64,000 nt of DNA from the NCBI GenBank assembly GCA_932294295.1, contig OW028580.1:11809374-11873373 (forward strand), written 5' to 3'. This document shows, in pieces, positions 1 to 11,203 of this stretch. The notes under the pieces are model-generated. The model searched no databases. It was not told the DNA's origin and was given only the letters and a program-made list of their open reading frames with translations. The stretch's first letter is position 1. Every line of letters begins with the position of its first letter. Source of the stretch: Alitta virens. Taxonomy: Eukaryota; Annelida; Polychaeta; Phyllodocida; Nereididae. Position numbers and translations under genes: made by a program.

Positions 1-4
1 TCAC

Positions 5-3000
5 CTTTTAAAACGAATCCCGAATCTGCAATGGTTTTATTCTGCATCTTCCATGTCTGGGCCAGTTGTGAGAATATTCCAACATAAAATTCAGCAAGTG
101 GCAACATCACAAGTTTCTGTCTATTACAATCTCTGCAAAAAATGTTACATACTGGAGAGCTGAGTCAGTTAAAAGCTAAAATGACAATATCCCATTGTAA
201 ACTATTGTAACGCAGCATACCTGTTTAGCCCATCCTGTCTGAGAACTTGCAGAGCAATCCTTGTCATATTGATGCTCATAAGACAGAACGGAAAATTCTG
301 AAACCAAAAAATTCCATAGAATTTTTCTTGGTACCAAATTACATTTAAAAGTATCATATCATGAATGATGTCTGGTTATAACATATAGAGCAGTCAGCTC
401 AACATGTGCACTCATATTCCTCTGCAACTTAAATCTTATACACAAAAATATTTTGAAGCCTGGAAAATCAATTGAGATAGATATCATATATATATATATA
501 TATCTGTTGTCATACCTGAGTTTGATGCAAAGACAGCTTGTAAATATCCAACGCTTCTGAGTATAATTTGGAGTCAGTCAGAAAGAACAACAAGTGAAGT
601 AAAGCAAGGAATCCTGTGCCTCTCAAGTCAGTGGATGGATCATTTCCTTGAGAAGAAAAACTTTTATACTGAAAGGCTATTAATTTGAAGGTATGAATAC
701 TGCCTATCCACATACTTTTTACCACTGATCTCATTCATTTTGTCATGTTGAGCTCTCAGTATAATCTACACACCAAATAACTGATACAGAGTGGATTTAG
801 TGATTAAGTTTGATGTCAATACCACAGCAGTCAACAATTACAAGTTGACAGAAAAGTATTGAATGATAATAACATTACTTTATTTAGGTCAGGTTAAATA
901 CCTTGAAATCCTATGATCTCCCAATGGCCTCCCAGGCGGGGACAGTCAAACTTTGAACCTGTGAGTTTCTTGTATATTGTCTGCAGGACTTTCATGTGCA
1001 TCGTATTGCTGTTTTCTAGTGGACCTGAAAGTGATTTGAGGTAATTCAAAATGTCAGACAAATTTCCACCTTAAGCATGTTAAGATTTATCAACACAGTC
1101 AGTGGCTCCAGAAAGTGAAAGAGTTCCATTAAAATTTTTTCTTAAAACTTACAAGCCGCAAGACAGAAAGCAAGGTCTCGCTCGGCAATCAAGTCTTGAT
1201 GTAGCTTGGGTGGGCCAAACAAAAATCGACGGATTGCAGCTAATCCACGTCTCTCTATGACTGGCTTTATCTGTGACTGGTACTGCGACAAATCAGCGGC
1301 TTTGAAGTACTCCAAGGCTTCTGGGAATTCCACAATGAAAGTGGAGGTGCCAATTTCTCCTTGCCCACCTAGGTAACAACAAATATGAAACATCAGCATT
1401 CCAATTAACAAAAATCTCATAGAGCAATCAAGGGTGTCAGGGATCCACTGAACATTCACCCTGACGAGTTATTGCAGGTGCATAGCAACACCATGAGATT
1501 TTTCATGAAATATGGGCATGAGTATAGTATAACAGCTAACAGATGATGCAATTTTGGAGAAAATGATAACTTCAACATTAAATAACACAAGTCGACGAAA
1601 TAAATAAGGAAACTAATAAACCATTCATAATTTTGCTGCTGAAATCTTTGTAAATTTTTTACTCACCTCTGGGCTTTTGTCGAGGTGCATCTTCATTGGC
1701 TATCTCTGTATAAAAAAAATTCAATTGTGATTAAGTGCATATCATATCAAACTAAATATGTCGAAGTATAGTCAACTCGTCCGCCAGACGACCCGTCCTT
1801 TACCAACTCGTCCGCCAGACGACCGACTGGTCTGCCGGCAAAGTCAACTCGTCCGCTGCCGAAGCCTACTTGTTCGCCACTCGGGACTGACTCGTCCGCC
1901 GGCCTGCCGCTGGCTGGTAACTGTTTACGACTCGTCCGCTGGAAGAAAGTAAACTCATCTGCCGCTCAAGAGAACAGGGGCCAGGGCAGACATGCAGCAG
2001 TTGCATTCTCGTTTCAAGTCCATAATTTGAAGGTATATATATATTGACCAAAAGTAAACAGGAAAATAAAATAATGATTAATTGGCTTTCACCTGATCAA
2101 CAACCAGTTATTGCTGCTACATGGACATGTTCCATGGTTGCTCAAAGTGGATGAGTGGTTTGTTACTTATTAATCAACTTAATGTAATGCTATACAAGAC
2201 TGCAGCACAAATTGCTGGCAAATTCACTTTGTTTTTATCATAAATTTGACTAAATTTTTGAGGCCAATGACTGATGATTGCACTTAACACTTTACACCTT
2301 ATTTGACATAAAAAGTTCAATTAGCCTTTTACCCCAGTTTTGTAACGTACAATCAATGCTCCATCGTTAGCCAATATGGGGACACGGGGGGAACGCATTC
2401 CCCGTGGCAGGCCTCTGTGGGCAGCCGGGCCTCAGCCACTGTAATACCGCGGACCAGTTGACTTTTTCTGCAGAGGACCAGTTAGTTTTCTGGCGGGCTA
2501 GTTGAGTCTTAGAGGCAGACCAGTTGACCACAGGTAGCTGCCCAGTTGACCAGGCTGGTCGACCAGTTGTACCGGCTGGCGAGTTGGTCAGAGGACCAGT
2601 GGTCTGGCAGACCAGTTGACTAGACCCCAATCTGTCTCTCCCCAAAAATCAATAATCCACAATTGCAACAATTTTAATTAGTGTTTAAAACCAAATGAAC
2701 AATGCTTCATACCTGGTACAATAGTCTGAACATGATCCCATTCATTTATGCTTGACTGAAGATCAGGATGACGAAGTCCATTCTTATGCACTGAAGACGT
2801 CGATTGAGACATGCCCACCTCTTCTTCGGCACATAACTTTGATTGTTCTTGCATCAAATCCTGGACTGATATCACAACTCCTGAAGATGTTCTTTCTCTA
2901 TTGTTGGATTCTGATTTCTAAAATGTCAATGATTACATGACAATTATCTATTGAATGAATCTTAAATATTGTCTCCATACAGTGCCACCCAGAGAACCTG

Positions 3001-6000
3001 TGCTGGAGTGTAGTATATGCATACACTCCAACCATAATAAATAAATTCATGAATACTGATATTTCTTAACCTGTGTTCACTGATAGCAATACAAGTAATC
3101 TCTAAAATGATGATAATAGAATAATAAAATGCAAGTTTCTTTTTCAGCTATGCTACTAACTCATCATTTTTACAGAATAAATCTAGATGTATAATTTGCG
3201 TACACATATTATAAACCACTGTAAGTCATGCTAAATCTTAAACCTTTTAAAATGGTCGTACAATGCATGTATTTGCAAGCTGACATACCTGAAGAATTGA
3301 ACTAGACCTGGGTGATTTGTCAAATTCTTCGAAGTCAAAGTCATCTTCCTGAAATATGACATTGATAGCATCTTTGAGGAAGCAGTTCCATTTTCTAAGC
3401 ATATATGCTTATGTGTAAATAATTTATCATGCAAAATAACTTGAAATCAACAAACCTGGGGAGTCTGATAATTGCTAGAGTCTGGTTGAGAATATTTTTC
3501 TTCTTCAGGTTCTTGCCCATCTGTACTACTTTGTCCAGTCTCCTGAATATCAATGAAATATTCATTACAAAAATCCATTCCCCTATATTCCATAAGTTCT
3601 GATAGCAGTCACTGTATTCCTCATTATTAATTTGAGTATTTAAACAACTAATATTACTCAGAACTGTCAGAGGACCATAACAGCCTTTGTGAAATCCCCT
3701 GCATGAGGGTGAGATCAGCAAAATAACATTCGGAAAGATTTTAATTCCATGTTATCAACTGGCAATTTGCCAGGACTACAAAACTATGATTCAATCATAA
3801 CTTACAGAAGACTGATTCATGATAATCTCACTCTTTAAAAACTCTTTTGGTAAATTGCAACAGAAGAAAGCTTGTAGGATTACCTGATTGTCAGGCAAGA
3901 TGACCACATCATCCATTGAGGCCACATTCTTGGCAAATCCAACATTTATAAATTCAAGTTCACTTCGTTGGTTCAATGGTAAATGTTGTGGCATACATTT
4001 GTCACTTGCTCTAAATTCACTTTGATGGATTTCTTTCTGTTGTTCTATCAGTTCAGTGGACAAAGACTCTGGCACAGCTGTCTTGGTGAAATCATCTTTA
4101 AAGTCAAACGTAATACTGTCAATGTCTTTCGCTTGTTTCATTGTATCTTCGTTGAATGGATCATCTCCAAAACCAAGTTGGATGTCAGTGTCATCCACAA
4201 GTACCTCAACATAAGGATCTCCTGGAGCAGCCTCCGTGATGCCGTTAAGGTTCAGTCTCAAATCGTCCGTTTCTTCAACATCTTTTGTCGTACTTCCTCC
4301 ATTGAAATCATCCCCAAATCCCAACTGGATATCATTATCATCAGCTAATCCCTCCTGTAGCTGTTTTTGAGCTTCTTCAATCACGGAGTTAACAAATGAC
4401 TCAGCGGAAGTAATGACATTCTCTTCATTAGTAGTTGTAGCAATTGGTACATTGGAGAAACCTTTTGTTGATGTAAAACTATCTTCAAAGCCAATTGGTT
4501 GAACTGACTCATCTGTATCCCCCTCATCTGCATCAATCCTAAATGCCTCTGAAGCAAATCTAGTGGTGTTTTCAAAGTTTGTTGAATCCGCTAAATTTAT
4601 TTGCACATTACTCAAGGTTAAGTTAAGATCTGCCCCTTGACATTCGCTTGAATTTTCCAAACTTCTTCTGACACTAATGTCACTGAAAGGTGCGACAGGT
4701 TCCACATTTTCTTCAGGATGCTGCATGTCATCTTTAGGAGGTTCAGAGAAAATTACTGGTTCTTCGATCTTCTCCACATGTTTAATAGGCTTGTTGTCAG
4801 TGTCAGGTGCAAAAATGTCTGTGAAATTCTGTTCAGAGTAATAACTATATTCTGCAGTGCTTGTTAAACTAAGCTTATTATCAGTTTTCTCAGGATTTGA
4901 AAATGATGCAGGAAAGAATTCTAACTTCTCATCATCATCCTTTTCATCTATTTGATTCTTATTATTTACACTTCCATCATCTCTAAGAAGCTGAAAGGTT
5001 TTAAAATCAGACTCCTCAGAAAAAGTAGCCGATGAATCAACTGGTTTTTTTGCAGCGGAATAACCTTGGTTGTCCAGTTCTGTTACTTCAATAGCAGACC
5101 TGGTCACTAAGATAGCTTCGTCAGAGAAAAGATCTGTTGCATCCTTGAAGTCCTTAACTACCACCGAGTCACCAACAGAGGGCAGTAGATTCAAAAGTTC
5201 TGCTTCCACATCTTCTTGCACCTCTTCAGCCCCTTTGAACTGATTTAAATGGGAAATTTCAAGGTCATTAGTTTCCTCCTGAAGCTGTGTTACATATATG
5301 TCACTTGCTAAAAGATCAAGTAGCTCCTTATCACCAAGATCTTTATCTGCAGAAAGTTTAGGCACCTCTGAAGTGAACTCCATAGCAGCCTTAACATTCT
5401 GCAAGAGATTGGTCTCATTAGCAAGTGGTTTCTCAATAACCGGCTCAATTTCCTCTTCTGCCAACTGCTTGGCTATGAACGAAGCTTTCATATTGTCCTG
5501 AGGTTCGGAAAAGACCTCTCTCTCATCCTCATCACTGTCGTACAATTTATTGATTTCACTGAGTTGTTGTATTGCTGTGTTTGCCATTTGATATGTCTGA
5601 GCAACATTATTACTTGGTATTTCAACTTCATTTTTCCCTTCCTCCACTTCTTCATCGTCATCATCATAATACATTCCTCCAGTCACCTTCGGAGCTTGCT
5701 TCATTTCTTCATTGGCATTTTGCTTTCCTAAGTCAGACTTTAACTTGCCAGCATCATTAAGTGGATACAATTTGTTCACCACATGTGAAGCAATCGGACT
5801 GGAGTCTATAGCAGTTCTAGCATCTGAAAATATGTCTAAATCATCGTCTTGAATATTCTGACTGTTGCAGACCTCTGTTTGACTACAGTCAAAAGTCAGA
5901 GGAGCATTCCCTGTTAATGCAGCACCACTTACAACAATCGGCTCTCCTGAAACTACTTCTGCATCTGTAAGTGAATCTTCCAGGTATGCATTTTTACCTT

Positions 6001-7377
6001 GCCCAAATATTTCTACAATTTCATCCTCATCATCATCATCATCTGCAGCAGTTACACCATAATTCTGACTAGCAAAAGACTCAGATTGCTCAATTTTACT
6101 GGTGCTCTCATGACACTTATCACAATTTCCCATTTCTTCATCACTCTCCTCCTCATTGTACATTGAAACGAGCAGCACCTGTTCAGGTTCAAACTTGTTG
6201 CCATTACCAGGACTGCTAAAACTGACATTAGTTACTGGTGATTCAAAGTTATCTTCGAACATAAAATCCTTCTCACGTCCTTCGTCTAAAACATCTCCTG
6301 ATGACATACTTTCTCGGCTCCAAGGATCCATACTTGAGTGACCAGTCTTGAGGCTGAGATCATTCAAGTCATCATCTAATGTCACATGAAGCGCTTCTCC
6401 TTCACTTGTATGAGTATTGAGGCCATCATCGCTCGACTGCAGATCACTGTGTTCAACTATAGCCTGGTCAAGTATATCTAAAGCATTTTGATACTCATTG
6501 CTGTATGCTGCATCCTCAGTGCTACCATCGGACATAAATGAAGTGGAGAGGGACATAGCAGTTGTGGATGTTGAAGCAATGGCACCTTCCATCATGTCAA
6601 ATTCTTCATCCCTTTTAAGTGGATCAAATTCATCCTTAATCGCAGCGAGGCTTTCCACTGGGTTGTTATCTGTATCAACCTTTTCAGTAACTGGTAATTG
6701 ATTATTCAAGTTGTCTGTCATTGTGTTCCCATCCATTTCATCCAGCGTATCTGTAAATCCATTGCTGAACAAGGAAAAACCAGTGTCTGTACCTGGAGCT
6801 ATTCCAAAGCCAGTATCCTGCAAACAAATGGTATATCATATTTAGAAATAAGAAAGTACTTATAAATGAATATGGTATGTTTACTTGTATTACTTGTCAT
6901 TTTAGTTGATATGGACCATCATTTTTTCCGTCCGGGGAAAAAATGGCGAAATAAAAATTTAAATATGGTTCAACTTCATGCAATGCTTGAATATAATATT
7001 TCTTGAGCAGTAACTTCAATCAAATTGTTCAATCTAATGATTATAACTTCAATCAAATTGTTCAATCTAATGATTATTACTATGCATTATTCACACCTAG
7101 GAGTCCTATAATAGACTAATTGGGAGCTGACCAAATTGCTATTAACAATGTTCAGTTAAGACTAAAAAAATTGTGTAACGGAAGAAATTTTCCATTTACA
7201 TGGCAACGCTTCTTTTTCCAGATGTATAGGATACTAATTATTTGGCCTGCATTTTGCAATACAAATTCGCTTAAATACACATATATAGTTTGTAATACAA
7301 TGCTGTGCAGATCTTAATATATATAATAAACACTCACCATTTCAAGTGAGGCCTTGCTGTTTTGTTGTCTGTCCTTT
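5..7377 (-). CDS. ELMOD3: ELMOD3-like ELMO/CED-12 domain protein, 3' part leaves window
   Basis: Eleven exons can be read on the minus strand, each with GT-AG borders and matching phase: 7377-7338, 6817-3806, 3542-3456, 3348-3289, 2917-2713, 1705-1667, 1368-1153, 1024-902, 646-516, 297-221 and 132-5. The last five carry the ELMO domain. Recognisable stretches are [18 protein letters not shown] (exon 1368-1153), [11 protein letters not shown] (1024-902), [18 protein letters not shown] (646-516) and [20 protein letters not shown] (297-221); these follow ELMOD3 most closely. ELMOD proteins are GTPase-activating proteins for ARF/ARL small GTPases, and the conserved R of the DLRG block is present. 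Known ELMOD3 proteins are about 380 residues, so the long upstream acidic part is unusual. The most upstream exon seen (7377-7338) begins inside a codon, so at least one more 5' exon, with the start codon, lies to its right and was not found. The C-terminal end is beyond position 1. Confidence 0.85.
1771..2620. mobile_element. Foldback-type element 1 (arms of GTCAACT-SGTCYGCC units)
   Basis: It lies in an intron of the ELMOD3-like gene. The left arm (1771-1940) is a degenerate tandem array around GTCAACTCGTCCGCCAGACG. The right arm (2440-2620), read on the other strand, starts CTAGTCAACTGGTCTGCCAG and continues with the same alternation of GTCAACT, CCAACTCG and GTCC words. The about 500 bp between the arms is AT-rich and non-coding. 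No clear target-site duplication was found. The GC-rich arms stand out against the AT-rich intron. Confidence 0.65.
3806..6817 (-). CDS. Giant acidic exon (1,004 codons) spliced to the ELMO-domain exons
   Basis: The frame is open for 3,012 nt, bounded by an acceptor (TTTGCAG before 6817) and a donor (GTAAGT after 3806), both in phase 0, so it joins in frame to 7377-7338 upstream and 3542-3456 downstream. It has no ATG at its own 5' end, which argues that it is an internal exon. The protein is rich in D, E, S, T and N with no predicted fold by eye. It holds four FxDxF motifs: FEDNF (6259-6245), FEDSF (4489-4475), FGDDF (4318-4304) and FKDDF (4102-4088). It also holds GDDPF (near 4154-4171) and MDPWS. 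These resemble the AP-2 alpha-appendage ligands of amphiphysin, Eps15 and epsin. The phrase DIQLGFGDD occurs twice about 50 residues apart, a small internal duplication. An endocytic adaptor-binding role is inference. Confidence 0.8.
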
Positions 7378-7736
7378 CTAAGCAGCACCACTTAAGGGAC
7401 ACATGTCGTGTGAATGATTCCACAAAATATTCACCTAATCTGAGGAAGAAAATAAGACATTACAAAAACGGTTTTACATGTATACACTGTATGGGTAAAT
7501 CACAGTTACAACGTGCTCTGAATTGGGTCATTCAATTTGCATTATGCATGAATGCTCAAGTTTTGGTATTCATGGCCATATAAAGTTACAAATGCAAAAA
7601 CATGGTTTAATTTACAAACAAAAACAAAAAAGTGGGAAAGATCCACTATGGATTGAAGACTTTCAATAAATCACCACTTACAAATTGCACCTTTTTTTTT
7701 TTGGCTCTCTCCCTCTTAATTTGTGATTGGTTTGAT
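7378..7736. other. Upstream of the last readable ELMOD3-like exon; nothing coding recognised
   Basis: The stretch holds the acceptor region of exon 7377-7338 and AT-rich sequence. No first exon, promoter or RNA gene could be supported here. Confidence 0.4.
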
Positions 7737-8716
7737 CTTGGATGAACTAGAGAAGGATTAGACACTTCGAGACATCAAAGGTTCACACTGCGTTTCGCTA
7801 CCGTCCTAATGAACTATTGATGATGCTGTAATATGAGTCAGTTTTACAACTCCCACTCACTGATTCCACTGGGAAACAATGGAAAGGGGTGCTAAATATG
7901 TATTCATATCGAACGAAATGCATATTATATTTCCTCTGCACACAGTATAAAATTGACATTTTTACCTTCATTGTTTTCCTGACTTTTAAATTTTATGTCT
8001 GTAAGAATCTAAATGTTGGGAAATATATAAATAGTAAATCACCACATCATGTAGCCATATTTACATCTATATGTTAGATATGATAACAAAAGCAAACTTT
8101 TCACGGAAAAACGTTATCAAGAGTGACTCTGTGACATGAGCAGGACGTAGGACATTAATTGTTGCAGTCTGTATTAATTATGACAGAAAAAAGGCAAATT
8201 TTATCAAAAATGTCACGACACATGTGTTCACATCTACTGAAAATTAGGAATCTTTGAAAGTTTGTATCTCCGTTCGACAACCTATGACGATTAAGGCATA
8301 ATAACCAGCATGAAGTCAAGGTTTTCAGCTTTTCAATGGATATATATAGTCTAAACTATTGCTACGGCTTCTTGAGTGATAACATGATTAAGATAACATG
8401 TTTCACAAAATATTAGTTCCAATCTGGCTAATTTTAGTCCATAACTTTCACTAGGAGTGATGCAAAAAGTATTCAACAATTAACAAAAACTTTGAATTTG
8501 GAATTTAGGGAGTTAATTGATGCAGATGAAGTTGCATCAGTGATGAGGAGTGTGCTCACTGAAGCGCAGTGTGAACATCAAAGAATCAATGTATTTAAGG
8601 GAGCAGCAGGGGTCCTTGGGCCAGCTCCGGGCAAATTTGACTCTTTCTAATTCTCCTAATAATGAATATTGTTTTATTACTTTTGAAGTGTCCAATCCTT
8701 CTCTAGTTCATCCAAG
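7737..8716. mobile_element. Non-autonomous DNA element, copy 1 (980 bp, 7-bp TSD)
   Basis: The ends are inverted repeats: CTTGGATGAACTAGAGAAGG on the left and its complement, CCTTCTCTAGTTCATCCAAG, on the right. Similarity continues inward to about 33 bp. The element is flanked by GTTTGAT at 7730-7736 and 8717-8723, a perfect 7-bp direct repeat. No transposase frame is inside. The terminal 150-200 bp at both ends match the element at 15697-16478; the interiors differ in length. Confidence 0.85.
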
Positions 8717-8894
8717 GTTTGATAAAAGTCATATCATGCACAAGTGAAGTGTGATGTTCTTCTAAACAGGTAATCTAAATACTATAGGAACAGTGGTCCC
8801 TGAAGCCAGTATATGTTTTTAACCCTCAGCAAACAAAGTTCGAAGAGGCCTATCATTATTGTCGATGTACGTCATGCGATAAGTCGAGCATAAC

Positions 8895-9370
8895 ACTTTC
8901 GTTTCCGGAGCAGAACTCTAACACACTTATGCACTTCCCCCAACAAAATTTTGTGTAGTAACTCTATGTGGCCTAGACTTATGATAGTCACATTGACATA
9001 TGTAGAGTGTAGACTGTGTTTTACCAAATTTGGAAAAAATGGAAAATAACAATATTTTTTCGTTTTGGAGCAGAACTCAGACACTACTGCACCTACATGC
9101 TTAAAACGTTGTCATTGTATGTCTAAAATAGTGTAGTGGTACCTTTTGGGGGTCTTTGCTGTAAATACCAGAGAATTAAAAATAAGGGAAAAATAGGGAA
9201 AATTCTTACTTTTTCAAACCTCCATATCAAGACACTATATACCCTACATGAGTGAAATTTTGTTGATAACATATCTAAATTATCGAATTTTTACTATTAT
9301 ATAATAATGGAAAATCTGAAAAAATGCTAAAAATTGTGTTAAAACGTGTTTCTGGAGCAGAACTCTAGCA
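8895..9370. repeat. Three dispersed GGAGCAGAACTC words
   Basis: The word GGAGCAGAACTC, preceded by TTT or TTC, occurs near 8908, 9063 and 9353, with diverged sequence between the copies. This is probably an old dispersed or tandem repeat of about 150-290 bp period. It has no coding potential. Confidence 0.35.
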
Positions 9371-10465
9371 TTGATGGCTAAGTCCGGCCTAGTTTTCTGA
9401 TTGGCTGTGCTATTTTTATACCGGGATGTACTTTGCACTGGTGCGGAGGAGGGGACCAACTTAGTCCAGGGGCAACCCTTAACAAAGCCTGGGATGCGCA
9501 CACATGCTAGGGAAAGCAGGGTAGAATTCCTACACTACCGGAAGGAATCCCTCCTGGAAGATGGCAGCCCCTACCTGCGTTCGGTGTCAGCTAGACGTAG
9601 CGGGGTCTCGAACAGGGAGTAGGGATCAGAACGGCCTCTGCTGGGGGGCGCCTGTGTAATATTCAGGAAAACATTTATTAAATAATTGTGCACCTCAATT
9701 TTTTTTTAATAATAATCGAATGGTTCACTTTTGAGATGGCTCCTGCTCTTATAAGACAGATCGCTGTGACGCATGCTGCATGCTGCTGTACCTGAGGGTA
9801 ATTAAGCAACACCATGTTTTTGTTGAGCCAACGTGCACTTTATTGACATAAAGTGTCAGTAACTGAGTAAGTTATTTAAACCTTAGATAAAACTCTGGTT
9901 TATCCAATAGTCCAGTAATTTTAAGCCAAAATTTGGCCAGACCTAGAACAAACTGCAACAGAAATCATTCTTGCAGTTTTCTATTCTAGAACATTTATAG
10001 AATAACATATCAAAAGTCTAGGGTGATAAAAATTGCAGAACATCGTCAAAAATTACAATAAAATTGTCATGTTCGATAATATTTTTTGCCAGTTTGAGGA
10101 CTTGCGGTAAGTACATTTCACATGATTTGGAGACACAGATGTGTGTTTTCAAAAAGTGAAACAACCTTGTTATGCATCAAAATTATAAGAGAATAATCAG
10201 CTTTTATTTTCACTGCCTTTTTGGTACTTTAACTGAGGTATAAAAATACAATTAGCTTTAGCTTTAGCTTTAGGTGTTCTGGAAATAGGTGATATTCCTC
10301 TATTCCAGATCGATTTTTTTTTTTTGTATAGTTCGCGACTTCGCGACTGAAATTGAGTATAATATATTGTTGTGCAATATATACATTTGGTTTCTCGCAA
10401 TATTTTACTATATAACTAGCTGAGCCTCTGATGTTGCCCTGCTGTTAATATAATATTTTGTCAAT
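9371..10465. other. Intergenic, no gene supported
   Basis: A GC-richer patch at 9400-9660 has short overlapping frames but no recognisable protein. The remainder is AT-rich. A divergent promoter for the minus-strand ELMOD3-like gene and the plus-strand MRPS18C gene could lie between here and 11200, but no element can be pointed to. Confidence 0.3.
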
Positions 10466-10566
10466 ATAATTGGCCGTCCTCGCAAGTGGCCGTTCTGGTA
10501 AGGTGGCCGTTTTGGTGATTGGCCGTCTTGGTATGTTGGCCGTTATAAATTTGGCCGTTTTGACCC
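10466..10566. repeat. Degenerate tandem array of TTGGCCGTYYTGGTA units
   Basis: About seven units of 14-17 bp built on GGCCGT-YYTGG follow each other. They resemble the GCCGTTTTGG and GCCATTTTGG words in the right arm of the element at 13450-14532. No opposite arm was found nearby, so this may be a solo arm of a foldback element. Confidence 0.5.
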
Positions 10567-11203
10567 CAGTGTTGATCTAACAATTTCTATATCTGGCGCC
10601 GAATTCACGTGAATCGAACAGAGACATGTATCATTTAATAACTAATGTTCACTACCCCAACAATGACTTGACTGAAGCTATACTCAACTTATCCAAGCAG
10701 TGACAAATGAAGCCACATTCACTGATTCGGTAAATCACTGATTCAGTAAATTCACTGATTCGATTCAGAGTCTGACAGAAAGAGACAAATTTATGCTTGC
10801 TCTTTGTTCAGGAAGCAAAATATTGCAAAATCTTCCAGTGTTCGGCTATAACAATACCCTTTAGCATATGTTTCCTACTTTGTGAGGTTAAATTGAAATC
10901 TACTTAGCCCATATATTTATTTAAATGAACATTTACCAGATTTTGTCATAATTTTGGTGCTGCTGTCAACCATTTGTTTACAGTGTACTTACCAGTGATG
11001 AGAATGTTAGCCCTGCACAAAACGAAAATGACCAAACGTGATTGGTTGAAATTTCTATATTGATATTTCATTTGCAATATATTTGCAATACAACTTTTTT
11101 TTTTCGTAAATAAAATGTATTAATGCATGATTCAATAACAAAATATAAGTTTCTTTCATAAATTTAATTTTGACCTTGCTAATATTCAACAGCAAATGTG
11201 AAA

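Noticed and set aside
5298..6701. Plus-strand frames opposite the giant acidic exon
   Set aside because: They are antisense shadows of a 3-kb open exon with strong codon structure on the minus strand.
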